The position numbers and the translations under genes were made by a program. From positions 62,001-126,000 of the forward strand of contig JABJJN010000053.1 in the NCBI GenBank assembly GCA_018660835.1: a DNA stretch of 64,000 nt. Direction: 5' to 3'. This stretch comes from Gemmatimonadota bacterium. Its GTDB lineage: Bacteria; Latescibacterota; UBA2968; UBA8231. Positions within the stretch are counted from its first letter, which is position 1; each line of letters begins with the position of its first letter. Positions 8,649 through 17,989 of this stretch are shown here, one piece after another. The notes beneath the pieces are model-generated. The model saw nothing but the letters and a program-made list of their open reading frames with translations. It ran no database searches and was not told the DNA's origin.

Positions 8649-9961
8649 GTGATTCCCAGTCGATCCGAAAGAGCCGAACGCAGGCGCTTGCCAGGGTCAT
8701 AGCGACGCTTGGCGGCGAGGAATTCCCCCGCACGAGGATACATATCCGCAAAGTGCTCTGCTCGCATGATGGCGTCCTTGGCCAAATACAGGCGTCCACC
8801 GGCGTCGGTGATCAGTGACGTCGCGTCCTGGAGGGTGGAGATCGACTTTGGGGTCTGACAAAAATCCAGCGCCAGGGTCCAGCCTCGCTGTGGAAAGCCA
8901 AGAGGCCCAGTCTGGCCATCACCGAAGGTCTTCAGTACGGCCAGGGTGCAAGTGGTCGTGTTGCAGATCCGGTCGAGAAATGCCCGAATACAATCAAGGC
9001 CACCGGCAAAGGGCACGACAAACTGATATTGAAGGAATCCGGGGCGTCCATAGGCACGATTCCAATCGCGCAGGCCGTCGAGGGGATAGAAGTAGGGGTC
9101 GTAGTGCACCTTGGAATGGTGTAATCGCCGCAGTTGTCGGCGGTAGTACGCGGCATTCCCGGCCTGCATGACCGGGCGAGCAAATAGACGCGGGCCAACT
9201 GCGGGGAATCTGATTGTGCGCGCTCCATGCGCCTTCATTGACGCGCCTTGCGTGTGGTCGCCGAGCATCACCAAACCGCGGCCCCGTCGCCGTCGATGCA
9301 GCACGTCAAGCCAGGCGACGGAATAACGGTGTTGAGTCTGCGTCGACTTGAGGATGTCGCAGGTTTCTTCCAGGTCTCGAGTACGCCGCGTCACAACGCC
9401 GATCTGATCACTGGCAATTGCGAGCAGTTGCATCCGTACGGAGTAAACGAACCCTGTCAGACCCATGCCGCCGAAACAGGACCAAAACAGATCGGCATAG
9501 TCACTTCTGTCACACCTGATCGTGTCTCCCTCGGCCGTCACGAGTGTCAGGGCCTCTACATGACTTACCAGGGAGCCATCGACGTGATGGTTCTTGCCGT
9601 GCACGTCGGCAGCGACGCATCCACCGATGGTCGGGTGTTTCGTGCCAGGTGTCACCGGCAGGAACCAGCCCCTCGGTACGACAAAGCGCAGAATCTGATC
9701 CAGGGTGATGCCCGCCTCGATCTCCAGTACCCCCGTGTCGGGTTCGAAATGAAGTATTCGGTTCAGTTCCAGTGTGGACACCACAGACGGGGCCAGACCG
9801 GCATCCCCATATGAGCGCAGTTGGCCCTGGGCAAGTGTCGCCTGCCTGTCGAGGCTTAGACGCAGATCGTCCAACCAGCGGGCGCGTTGCACGACAGAAG
9901 TCACCACTGGATAGCGGCCCCAGCCACAGGTGGGGTGGGGCTTGAGCCGAATGCCCGTCAT
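8645..9961 (-). CDS. FAD-linked oxidoreductase, DprE1-like
   Basis: A 438-residue flavoprotein of the VAO/PCMH fold. The FAD-binding signature is visible as 'LRSYGDAGL' near residue 48 and 'GGCVAADVHGKNHH' near residue 112, and the C-terminus carries 'YDPGKRLRS'. DprE1 oxidises the 2'-hydroxyl of a polyprenyl-phosphate sugar, and its DprE2-like partner, encoded immediately downstream, reduces it again with inverted stereochemistry. The pair therefore probably epimerises a lipid-linked sugar for a surface polysaccharide. No polyprenyl phosphoribosyltransferase is adjacent. The gene diverges from the ZIP-permease gene across 165 bases. Confidence 0.85.
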   Translation of the reverse strand: MTGIRLKPHPTCGWGRYPVVTSVVQRARWLDDLRLSLDRQATLAQGQLRSYGDAGLAPSVVSTLELNRILHFEPDTGVLEIEAGITLDQILRFVVPRGWFLPVTPGTKHPTIGGCVAADVHGKNHHVDGSLVSHVEALTLVTAEGDTIRCDRSDYADLFWSCFGGMGLTGFVYSVRMQLLAIASDQIGVVTRRTRDLEETCDILKSTQTQHRYSVAWLDVLHRRRRGRGLVMLGDHTQGASMKAHGARTIRFPAVGPRLFARPVMQAGNAAYYRRQLRRLHHSKVHYDPYFYPLDGLRDWNRAYGRPGFLQYQFVVPFAGGLDCIRAFLDRICNTTTCTLAVLKTFGDGQTGPLGFPQRGWTLALDFCQTPKSISTLQDATSLITDAGGRLYLAKDAIMRAEHFADMYPRAGEFLAAKRRYDPGKRLRSALSDRLGIT

Positions 9962-10027
9962 CGAGTCAGCCTCAACGCGAGGGGATAGGTAGTATTCATT
10001 GCCATCTATAGGTTGAGGGTCGGGGAA

Positions 10028-10079
10028 AGATAGGTCAACGGCGGGCTACCTTCCCGTCGCACCAGCCGTGGACCTATCT
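10028..10079. promoter_or_regulatory. Long inverted repeat in the divergent intergenic region
   Basis: Arms of 15 bases ('agataggtcaacggc' and 'gccgtggacctatct') pair with one mismatch around a 22-base loop that itself holds GGG/CCC. The element ends 47 bases before the permease ATG, so it may be a leader-RNA hairpin or a large operator. It is not followed by a T-tract, so it is not a standard terminator. No known riboswitch was recognised. Confidence 0.5.
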
Positions 10080-10126
10080 GGGTGGCACCCATAGATTTGT
10101 GTCCGCCGCCTAAGGGGCGCAACCTG

Positions 10127-12019
10127 ATGGATTCCCAGACAATTTTCTTCTTTTTGAGCCTCGTTGCTCTCGTGCTCGGCCCGGCTGCCTATCAAATGGC
10201 TCGCCTTGCGGGGCCTATGATGTCCGCTCTCGACGGGTTCATCTTCGTCGCCATAGGCGGGCTCGTCTTCCTCCACATCCTTCCAGAAAGCGTCGAGCTG
10301 GCAGGATGGTGGGCCGTGTTGGGGACCGCAGCTGGAATCTGGCTGCCATCCCTGATCGAGAAGCGAATCCATCGCCTCGCTCAGCAAGTACACACTGTCA
10401 CGTTGGTCTTCGGGTTGCTCGCCATCGGGTTGCATGCTTTCGCCGATGGTCTGGCGATTGGAACCGGCACAGATCATGGTGCGGCCGATGGTGTGCGCAG
10501 CGTTCTACCCGTCGCCGTCGTTCTGCATCGACTACCCGTGGGCCTCACGGTTTGGTTTCTGCTGCGCCCCCTCTATGGTCTGCGACTGGCAGCGGCGGCG
10601 CTGGTGCTGATCGCCGTTGCAACATCTGCTGGATTTGTTGCGGGTGTGCCGGTCCTGGACGCCATCGAGAGCAGGGCATGGGGGCTGTTTCAGGCAGTTG
10701 TGGCGGGCACATTACTCCATGTTGTGCTGCACAGATCCTATCCGCTGACAGCGGGAGGGCCAGCGCCAGGGCGGCGAAGTGCGGCGTTGGGCGCTGTGGT
10801 CGGTATTGGCCTGTTGTGGAGTATGACCGTTGACCACGCCGAGGCCATCACGGCAGGCGCTCAGGCTTTCTACGCTCTGGCTCGTGAAGCGGCCCCAGCT
10901 CTGCTGCTGGCTTACATCGGGGCCGGTCTCGTTTGGGCATTGATGCCCCGCGGTACTGTCGAGTGGATGCGCCGTGGTTCACGCGCGTCTCAAGCCCTGC
11001 GTGGCATGGCCTTCGGATTGCCTCTGCCTATTTGCTCGTGTGGTGTCATTCCAGTGTATCGCTCCCTCGTGCTGGCCGGTGTTCCAGGCACTGCAGGGAT
11101 GGCATTCCTGATTGCGACACCCGAGTTGAGTCTCGATGCGGTTCTGATCTCACTGCCCCTGCTAGGTGGGGAGTTGACAATCGTCCGCGTCGCCGCAGCC
11201 GCCATCGTCGCCCTCGTGACGGGATGGGCCATCGGCCGCTATGCGCCTACTCTAGTGCCGGCGACCGAGAACGATGCAGCCGATATCGGCTCTGTGGCAA
11301 GTCTTGGCCAACGCATTCGCAGTGGCTTGCGACTCGGTTTTGGTGAGGTCGTGGACACGACGGCGCCGTGGATTCTCGTGGGCCTGGCAATGGCGGGCGC
11401 AGCCGAAGCCCTGCTTGGGGCGCGCCTGCCTGACCTGCTGCCGGCGGGACTCGAGATAGAAACACTGGCCCTGCTCGGGATGCCTGCCTATGTGTGTGCC
11501 TCTGGCGCAACACCCTTGGTCGCCGTTCTGATAGCGAATGGCATTTCACCGGGAGCGGCACTGGCCTTCCTGCTGACAGGGCCGGCGACGAATGTTACCA
11601 CCATTGGCGTACTCACACGATTACATGGTCGTCGAGTTGCGATCATGTTTGCCGCCACGGTTGTTGGATTGGCCGTGGGACTTGGGCATCTGGTGGATGG
11701 GCTACTGGATCTGGGCCCCGGCGTTCCGTCCCTGTCATTGGCTGTGGATGCAGAGATGAGCCTGAACGATCTGTGTCTGGTAGGGTTGCTTGTGTTGTTC
11801 GCGGGATCGCTGTTTCGACGCGGACCCCGGGGTTTCGTTGGAGAACTCTTCGCCGCCGATGGCGACGATGGCGTAGATACCGGTCATGATCATGAACACG
11901 CGCATGGCCATGATCACCCCCATCTTGAGCATTCCCATCAGGTTGATTCCTGCTGTAGTGAGACGAACTGTGAGGGAGCGCTGACAGCGGTCGAAAAACC
12001 CGACAGTCAGAAGCCATGA
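10127..12019 (+). CDS. ZIP-like domain fused to ArsP/DUF318-type permease, His-rich tail
   Basis: A 630-residue membrane protein in two parts. Residues about 1-190 look like a ZIP-family fragment ('LHAFADGLAIG'). Residues about 235-570 are a permease of the PF03773 type with the hallmark 'CSCGVIPVY' near residue 305 and the repeated 'PATNVTTIG'. The last 50 residues are His-rich with a Cys pair ('HDHEHAHGHDHPH', 'CCSETNC'), fitting metal binding. I infer a heavy-metal exporter, for example of zinc or copper, like the SO_0444 group. ATG 10127 is preceded by 'taagggg' at 9 bases, so it is preferred over GTG 10082. It overlaps glgB by ATGA. Confidence 0.8.
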   Translation: MDSQTIFFFLSLVALVLGPAAYQMARLAGPMMSALDGFIFVAIGGLVFLHILPESVELAGWWAVLGTAAGIWLPSLIEKRIHRLAQQVHTVTLVFGLLAIGLHAFADGLAIGTGTDHGAADGVRSVLPVAVVLHRLPVGLTVWFLLRPLYGLRLAAAALVLIAVATSAGFVAGVPVLDAIESRAWGLFQAVVAGTLLHVVLHRSYPLTAGGPAPGRRSAALGAVVGIGLLWSMTVDHAEAITAGAQAFYALAREAAPALLLAYIGAGLVWALMPRGTVEWMRRGSRASQALRGMAFGLPLPICSCGVIPVYRSLVLAGVPGTAGMAFLIATPELSLDAVLISLPLLGGELTIVRVAAAAIVALVTGWAIGRYAPTLVPATENDAADIGSVASLGQRIRSGLRLGFGEVVDTTAPWILVGLAMAGAAEALLGARLPDLLPAGLEIETLALLGMPAYVCASGATPLVAVLIANGISPGAALAFLLTGPATNVTTIGVLTRLHGRRVAIMFAATVVGLAVGLGHLVDGLLDLGPGVPSLSLAVDAEMSLNDLCLVGLLVLFAGSLFRRGPRGFVGELFAADGDDGVDTGHDHEHAHGHDHPHLEHSHQVDSCCSETNCEGALTAVEKPDSQKP

Positions 12020-14184
12020 ATCACGTTGAGGCCCTTCTACAGGCGCGGCACCCCGATCCTTTCGCCTACCTGGGCATGCACCATGACGCTGAGGGGCTTG
12101 TGGCGCGCGTGTTTCTGCCACAGGTCGAATCTGTGGATCTCATCGGACTTGGCGACGATCGTATCATCCCGACAGTGAAGATCCATGAGGCCGGTGTCTT
12201 CGAGGCACGGATTGAGGGCCAGGAACTGTTTGCCTACGAATTGTGTATCACGCATCACGACCAGACACAGGTCAATTGCCGCGATCCGTACTCTTTTTGG
12301 TCCATGGTTAGCAGTTACGACCAGGGGCTGTTCAGCGCCGGTGTTCACCATCGGATCCATGAGGTATTAGGGGCTCACGTGCGAGATGTCGCTGGCGTCC
12401 ATGGTGTGCATTTCTGCGTCTGGGCACCCGGTGCTGGTGGCGCCAGTGTGGTGGGTGATTTCAATCAGTGGGATGGGCGACGGCATCAAATGCGCAGCCT
12501 TGGCGACAGTGGGCTATGGGAAATTTTCCTGCCCGATCTTCACCCGGGAACCATATACAAATACGAAATTTGGACGCCGGAAGGGGAGGTGCTGGAGAAG
12601 GCCGATCCGTATGCACAAGCCTGCGAGATCCCACCTCGCACAGCGTCCATCGTCGTCGCTGCCGACGAATTCGACTGGACAGACGCCAACTGGTTAGACC
12701 GACGTCGCTCAAAGCAGTGGCTGAGCGAACCTATTGCCATCTATGAACTTCATGTGGGATCCTGGCGCCGTGAGGACGGCGAACCACTGGGCTGGCGTCG
12801 CCTTGCAGACGAGCTGGCCCGATACATCGTCGATCTGGGATTCACCCACGTTGAACTCATGCCGATTGCAGCGCATCCCTTTGACGGTTCCTGGGGATAC
12901 CAGGTCACCGGATACTTCGCTCCCGCATCCCGCTTCGGTTCGCCCGAGGACTTCGCGTATTTCATCGACGTGATGCATGCGCATCAAATCGGCGTGATCG
13001 TCGACTGGGTTCCCGGCCATTTTCCCGTCGATGCACACGGGTTGGCAGGATTCGACGGTACGGCACTCTACGAACACGAAGACCCGCGGCAGGGGGTGCA
13101 CCCGGATTGGGGGACCCTCATCTTCAATTTTGGTCGTAGCGAAGTGAAGAGTTTTCTCCTGTCGAATGCATTGTTCTGGCTTGAGCGGTTCCATGTGGAT
13201 GGTCTACGTGTCGACGCGGTGGCCTCCATGCTATATCTCGATTACTCCCGCAAATCAGGAGAGTGGATTCCAAATCGTGACGGAGGTCGAGAGAATCTCG
13301 AAGCGATCGATCTGTTGCGCGAGATGAACATCCTCGTGTATGAACATTGTCCCGGTGTGATGACCCTCGCTGAAGAGTCTACATCGTGGCCCGGTGTGTC
13401 CCACCCAACCTTTTCGGGCGGGCTGGGCTTTGGTTTCAAGTGGAACATGGGATGGATGAACGATGTACTTGGCTTCATGGCGAAAGAGCCCGTACATCGA
13501 AAGTTTCATCATGGCGACATGACATTCGGCATGCTCTACGCCTATCACGAGAACTTCGTGCTGCCCCTGAGTCATGACGAAGTCGTGCACGGCAAGGGAT
13601 CTCTGCTGGGCAAGATGCCGGGTGATGAATGGCAGCAATTCGCCAACCTGCGGCTGCTATACACCTACATGTATGGTTTCCCGGGGAAGAAACTCCTGTT
13701 TATGGGAGCGGAGTTGGGACAGCGATCCGAATGGGACTATGCGGCCCAATTGGATTGGGCACTCCTCGAGCACGAAGAACACCGGGGAATCCAGAATCTG
13801 CTACGGGATCTCAATCATCTATATGTCTCGCAGTCTGCTCTGCACGCCAGTGATCACGAACCCAGTGGCTTTGCATGGATCGACCACCAGGATGTCGAGG
13901 CGAGTGTCCTCTCCTTCGAGCGGCGCCACCATGATCAGGTTCTGGTCTTTATCTGCAACTTTACACCCGTCGTCCGACGTGGCTATCGAGTTGGGTTGCC
14001 TCGCCCAGGGACTTGGGCGGAAGTGGTCAACTCCGACGCCACCGACTACGCCGGCAGTGGTGTGGGGAATACGGGGGCCGTCGACACCGATGATGTGGCA
14101 TCTCATGGGCGACGATGGTCGGTGGTTCTCGACATCCCACCCCTGGCAGCCCTCGTTCTGTCTCCTCTAGCGGCCGAGAGCTGA
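12016..14184 (+). CDS. glgB: 1,4-alpha-glucan branching enzyme
   Basis: A 722-residue GH13 enzyme that makes alpha-1,6 branches in glycogen, in the cytoplasm. It has the N-terminal GlgB extension, a CBM48 module near residues 120-210 ('VWAPGAGGASVVGDF') and the catalytic barrel. The nucleophile is in 'GLRVDAV' near residue 400, the acid/base Glu in 'AEESTSWP' near 453, and the transition-state Asp in 'SHDEVVHGK' near 520. Length is normal for the family. It starts in a 4-base overlap with the permease gene. No other glycogen gene is in the window, so it is isolated from a glg operon. Confidence 0.96.
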   Translation: MNHVEALLQARHPDPFAYLGMHHDAEGLVARVFLPQVESVDLIGLGDDRIIPTVKIHEAGVFEARIEGQELFAYELCITHHDQTQVNCRDPYSFWSMVSSYDQGLFSAGVHHRIHEVLGAHVRDVAGVHGVHFCVWAPGAGGASVVGDFNQWDGRRHQMRSLGDSGLWEIFLPDLHPGTIYKYEIWTPEGEVLEKADPYAQACEIPPRTASIVVAADEFDWTDANWLDRRRSKQWLSEPIAIYELHVGSWRREDGEPLGWRRLADELARYIVDLGFTHVELMPIAAHPFDGSWGYQVTGYFAPASRFGSPEDFAYFIDVMHAHQIGVIVDWVPGHFPVDAHGLAGFDGTALYEHEDPRQGVHPDWGTLIFNFGRSEVKSFLLSNALFWLERFHVDGLRVDAVASMLYLDYSRKSGEWIPNRDGGRENLEAIDLLREMNILVYEHCPGVMTLAEESTSWPGVSHPTFSGGLGFGFKWNMGWMNDVLGFMAKEPVHRKFHHGDMTFGMLYAYHENFVLPLSHDEVVHGKGSLLGKMPGDEWQQFANLRLLYTYMYGFPGKKLLFMGAELGQRSEWDYAAQLDWALLEHEEHRGIQNLLRDLNHLYVSQSALHASDHEPSGFAWIDHQDVEASVLSFERRHHDQVLVFICNFTPVVRRGYRVGLPRPGTWAEVVNSDATDYAGSGVGNTGAVDTDDVASHGRRWSVVLDIPPLAALVLSPLAAES

Positions 14185-14258
14185 CCGACTGCTATATTAG
14201 CGTTGGGGGACGGCAGCCCCACTTCGCCCAAGCCGATTTCTTATTGAGCAAAGCGACC

Positions 14259-15239
14259 ATGGCCATGGCAGATCGAGACAAAGAAAAGCTCCTGCTCCAA
14301 GTGCTGAAGAAGATTCCCATCTTCAATGGCCTGGCCCCGACACAGGTGCGCAAGATTCTGGCACTGTGTGTACATAAGTCCTATGCCCCAGGGGACAAAG
14401 TATGTGTGAGTGGGACACCTCCTGACGAGATGTTCGTGCTGCTGTCCGGAGAGGTCGGGATCATCACTGTCGAGGGCCTTAGGGTAGCCACGATCCTACC
14501 TGTGACCATGGTAGGGGAGATGGGGGTGATCACCGGTCAGCCACGTGTGGCGACGGTGGAAGCAACCAAGCCCACAGCGACCTTCATCATACAGAAGGGG
14601 CCCTTCGATGCGGTTCTGCGGGAGGACGATGAAATTCGCTCCAAAGTGTACCGAGCGATCATTGACGTGCTATCCGGGAAACTGTCGAACGACAATGTTC
14701 GGTTGCGTGACTATCAACAGGAAAAGAGCCGCTTCGAAGGACGTATCGCCGTTCTCGAGCGACGCTTGACCGAGCAAGAGCGGCGCGCCGAGATCGCCCT
14801 GGATCTGGCTGCCGAGGTCAGTGGTCGAGATCATGCCGAACTGGAGCTGCATGTCAACGAGCAGGTCAAGGACCTGATTCCGCGCATTCTTGTCGTGGAT
14901 GACGAAGCTGAGTTTCGTCGGCTGGTCAAAGATGGCCTGCCCAGCTTTGACGTGATCGAAGCCTCAGATGGGGCCGAGGCGTTGGACATGGTGGGAGAGG
15001 AAAAACTCGACCTCATCATCACCGATATCCGCATGCCCCAGATGGATGGAATTCAATTGCTGGAGGCCCTGCGTGCACAGTATCCTGATCTACCCGTTCT
15101 TGCCACGTCTGGCTACATGGATGCCGCTGAAGCCACGGAACATGCCTTCGACGGTTTTATCGAGAAACCGCTGTCTCTCGAGCCCCTCCAACACATCGTC
15201 GAAACCACCCTCGGGCAGGGGCGCCCAGCAGCGGACTGA
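14259..15239 (+). CDS. Cyclic nucleotide-binding domain + receiver domain regulator
   Basis: A protein of about 326 residues. An N-terminal CNBD (residues about 15-135: 'IPIFNGLAPTQVRKIL', 'LLSGEVGI', 'GEMGVITGQPRVATV') is followed by a coiled-coil linker (about 150-200) and a C-terminal response-regulator receiver domain. The phospho-acceptor Asp is in 'ITDIRMPQMDG' and the conserved Lys in 'FIEKPLS'. There is no DNA-binding or enzymatic output domain, so it probably signals by protein contact. The longer ORF-track start at 14115 runs into glgB. ATG 14259 or 14265 fits the family best, with a weak ribosome binding site. No histidine kinase is adjacent. Confidence 0.85.
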   Translation: MAMADRDKEKLLLQVLKKIPIFNGLAPTQVRKILALCVHKSYAPGDKVCVSGTPPDEMFVLLSGEVGIITVEGLRVATILPVTMVGEMGVITGQPRVATVEATKPTATFIIQKGPFDAVLREDDEIRSKVYRAIIDVLSGKLSNDNVRLRDYQQEKSRFEGRIAVLERRLTEQERRAEIALDLAAEVSGRDHAELELHVNEQVKDLIPRILVVDDEAEFRRLVKDGLPSFDVIEASDGAEALDMVGEEKLDLIITDIRMPQMDGIQLLEALRAQYPDLPVLATSGYMDAAEATEHAFDGFIEKPLSLEPLQHIVETTLGQGRPAAD

Positions 15240-15245
15240 TCTGAT

Positions 15246-16094
15246 TTGCTTCTGCTAACAACCATCTGGACCTATCTGCGCCACCGGCCGATTCCTCTCG
15301 CCGGGTTCGGCATTGTCGTCGGCCTCGTGTTGGTCGCCGTTCTGGCTCCGTGGCTGGCGCCGCAAGATCCGATCGCACAGGACCTCTACCATCGGTTGTC
15401 GCCCCCCTCGTGGACGAATCTGATGGGAACAGACGAATTCGGTCGCGATATCCTGAGTCGTGTGATCTATGGGGCACAGATTTCTCTTCGCATCGGATTG
15501 TTGTGTATCACAATCGCCCTCTCCTGCGGAACCACTTTGGGATTGATCTCCGGGTATCGCGGGGGGGCGACGGATGCAGTCATTATGCGGGTCATGGATG
15601 TGATGCTCGCCTTTCCGAGTATCCTGTTGGCCATCGCGATCGTGGCTGTGATCGGACCAGGGATCGACAATGTCATGATTGCTGTCAGTATTGTGTTGAT
15701 CCCTCAATACGCACGCCTTGTGCGTGGCCAGGTTCTCACCGTCCGCGAAATGGCTTACGTCGAAGCGGCACGGGCACTGGGCGCCAGTGGTACCCGCATC
15801 GTGCTACGCAGTGTGTTGCCGAACTGCGCAGCGCCATTGATCGTACAGACATCACTCTGTCTGGCAGTTGCCATCCTGGACGCAGCAGGGCTGAGTTTTC
15901 TGGGGTTAGGTGCCCAACCGCCAACACCGGAATGGGGTGCCATGCTCAATAGTGGTCGTGAACTGCTGCTCAAGGCACCCTGGGTGATGACATTCCCAGG
16001 CTTGGCCATCTTCGCCGTTGCCCTGGGCTTGAATCTGTTTGGTGACGGTCTGCGCGATGCCCTCGATCCGCGTCGCGTCAAGGTGAATTCGTGA
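15246..16094 (+). CDS. dppC: Peptide ABC transporter permease, DppC/OppC-like
   Basis: A 282-residue inner-membrane permease with about six membrane segments. It carries the DppC N-terminal hallmark 'LMGTDEFGRDILSRV' and the cytoplasmic EAA loop ('VEAARALGASGTRIV') that docks to the ATPase. It starts with TTG 6 bases after the regulator stop and overlaps the TPR lipoprotein gene by GTGA. The matching DppB permease and the binding protein lie 2.7 kb away on the opposite strand, so the transporter is split. No ATPase subunit is in the window. Confidence 0.9.
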   Translation: MLLLTTIWTYLRHRPIPLAGFGIVVGLVLVAVLAPWLAPQDPIAQDLYHRLSPPSWTNLMGTDEFGRDILSRVIYGAQISLRIGLLCITIALSCGTTLGLISGYRGGATDAVIMRVMDVMLAFPSILLAIAIVAVIGPGIDNVMIAVSIVLIPQYARLVRGQVLTVREMAYVEAARALGASGTRIVLRSVLPNCAAPLIVQTSLCLAVAILDAAGLSFLGLGAQPPTPEWGAMLNSGRELLLKAPWVMTFPGLAIFAVALGLNLFGDGLRDALDPRRVKVNS

Positions 16095-17989
16095 GTCGCC
16101 TTCGCATGATGCGGGCCCTGCTGCTGGCTCTCGGATTGGCCGGCTGTGCCCCACACCTGTCGAGATCAACCTCGGCCAAGGGGCTGTCAGATCAGAGCCA
16201 GGCGACACAGTATTTCATTCAGGCCAAGGTCTTCGAAGAGCAGGACAATCACCTCGGCGCGATCGTCGCCTTGCGATCCGCTGCCGATCTGGATCCGACG
16301 TCGCCGACCATTTTTGCCCAGCTGGCGCGTAACTATCGCCAGATCGGCGACCATCGGATGGCGACGACATACGCAGAGAAATCATTGCAGTTGGATGCTG
16401 ATCAATCGGGACTGCGCTTGCGGCTGGTTCGTTGGTACGATGGGCTTGGGGACGCAGCGGCCTCCGCCCGCCATGTGGAGATTCTCATTGAACAGGATCC
16501 CCACAACTGGCAACTCTATTCTCACCTCTCCCGGTTGTACATGGCCATCGGCAAACAAGATCAGATCGACGATCTGTTCGATCGGCTGCTGAAGGCGCCA
16601 GATACACCCACCGACGTTCGTGTCAATGCCGCCTATGTCATCTCGCGTAGTGGGCGTCGGGCCAGAGCCGTCAAGGTCTTTCGTTCGATCCTCACTACGG
16701 ATCCAAGCATCGAAGATGCCTGGCTCGGGTTGGGGGAGGCTCTCGTTGCACGCGAGGAGAAGGACGCAGCTCGTGAGGTCTATCGCCAAGGCGCCCGCCA
16801 TGTTCCTGACAGCTCTCTCCTGATCTATGAATTGGCCAGACTTATTGAGACCCCCGCGCAGTTGGGGCCCGTATTGGAAACGGAAGATCCGGCCTATCTG
16901 TATCGCCTGGGTGCGTCCCTGTCAGATTTGGAACGCTTTGATCTGGCAACGCGAGTCTTTGAGAAGATTGTCGGACGGCGGCCGCAGACCGTTGAAGGAT
17001 GGCTCGATCCGGTCACCTACTACCTACGGGTAAATGACGTGGACAGGGCGCTCGGAATCCTTGAAGAGGCCGTGGCGGTGATGCCAGACAGTCTCGATAT
17101 CTCTTTGGCCCTTGCATCTACTCTTGATCGTGCGGGTCGCAGCGAGGAAGCGACAGCTGTCTATGAGGGACTCGCTCAGCGAGGCATCAAGGAACTGGAT
17201 CTGTTCATCTATTGGGGAATCCATCACGAGCAGGCAAGTCGATGGCCGCAAGCAATCGACGCCTATCGACACGGGATGGTCGCCTTGGGCGAGGTGCCCG
17301 AGCTCTACATACGCTGGGGGATCGCCCTCAGTCGCCAAGAGCGTTGGCACGAGGCGGTCGACCGGTATCGTAAGGCGGCAGCCATAGATTCACTCTTTGT
17401 AGATGCACATCTGCACCTTGGGATTGCAATGGATCGAATCGGTCGTCGATCTGACGCAATCGAGCGTCTCGAGATGGCACACAGAATGAATCCAGCATCG
17501 ACGACCGTCATGTTTTACCTGGGGAGTGTGCTCGAACGCGAGTCTCGCGATGGGGGAAACGAGGCGCTCTTCGAGCGCGCGGTGGAGGTCTTCGAGGAGT
17601 TGATCGACACCTCGCCACAAGACGCGTATGCACTCAACTATCTAGGCTACATGTTCGCTGAACGCGGTGTTCGCCTCGAGGAGGCAATCGCTCTGTTGAA
17701 TCGGGCGATCTCCGTTGATCCGCAAAACAGTGCGTTCTTCGATAGTCTTGGATGGGCATACTACCAGCTTGGACAGTTTAACGAAGCCGAGCAGTATCTT
17801 GGCAAAGCCATCACGCAGATGATCGATGCGGGTGATGGCGACGATGAGGAGCAAGCGGTCATTTTCGATCACGCCGGAGATATCGCTGCCGCCTTAGGTA
17901 AACACAAGCAAGCGCTGGATCTGTGGCGACAGGCTCTGGAACTGACGCCCGGCGATCGCGAGATTCAGCGTAAGCTCGACACGCCGTGA
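16091..17989 (+). CDS. TPR-repeat lipoprotein
   Basis: A 632-residue protein with a lipoprotein signal peptide ('LALGLAGC', modified Cys near residue 19). TPR-like helical repeats follow through most of the length, for example 'DAHLHLGIAMDRIGRRSDAI' near residue 440 and 'SLGWAYYQLGQFNEAEQY' near 555. It is likely anchored to the outer membrane and works as a scaffold. The GTG start overlaps the dppC stop. The LolB-like lipoprotein follows with a 4-base overlap, a pairing of TPR and LolB-like genes that I recall from other Gram-negative bacteria, where it suggests a role in envelope lipoprotein handling. Confidence 0.85.
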   Translation: MSRLRMMRALLLALGLAGCAPHLSRSTSAKGLSDQSQATQYFIQAKVFEEQDNHLGAIVALRSAADLDPTSPTIFAQLARNYRQIGDHRMATTYAEKSLQLDADQSGLRLRLVRWYDGLGDAAASARHVEILIEQDPHNWQLYSHLSRLYMAIGKQDQIDDLFDRLLKAPDTPTDVRVNAAYVISRSGRRARAVKVFRSILTTDPSIEDAWLGLGEALVAREEKDAAREVYRQGARHVPDSSLLIYELARLIETPAQLGPVLETEDPAYLYRLGASLSDLERFDLATRVFEKIVGRRPQTVEGWLDPVTYYLRVNDVDRALGILEEAVAVMPDSLDISLALASTLDRAGRSEEATAVYEGLAQRGIKELDLFIYWGIHHEQASRWPQAIDAYRHGMVALGEVPELYIRWGIALSRQERWHEAVDRYRKAAAIDSLFVDAHLHLGIAMDRIGRRSDAIERLEMAHRMNPASTTVMFYLGSVLERESRDGGNEALFERAVEVFEELIDTSPQDAYALNYLGYMFAERGVRLEEAIALLNRAISVDPQNSAFFDSLGWAYYQLGQFNEAEQYLGKAITQMIDAGDGDDEEQAVIFDHAGDIAAALGKHKQALDLWRQALELTPGDREIQRKLDTP

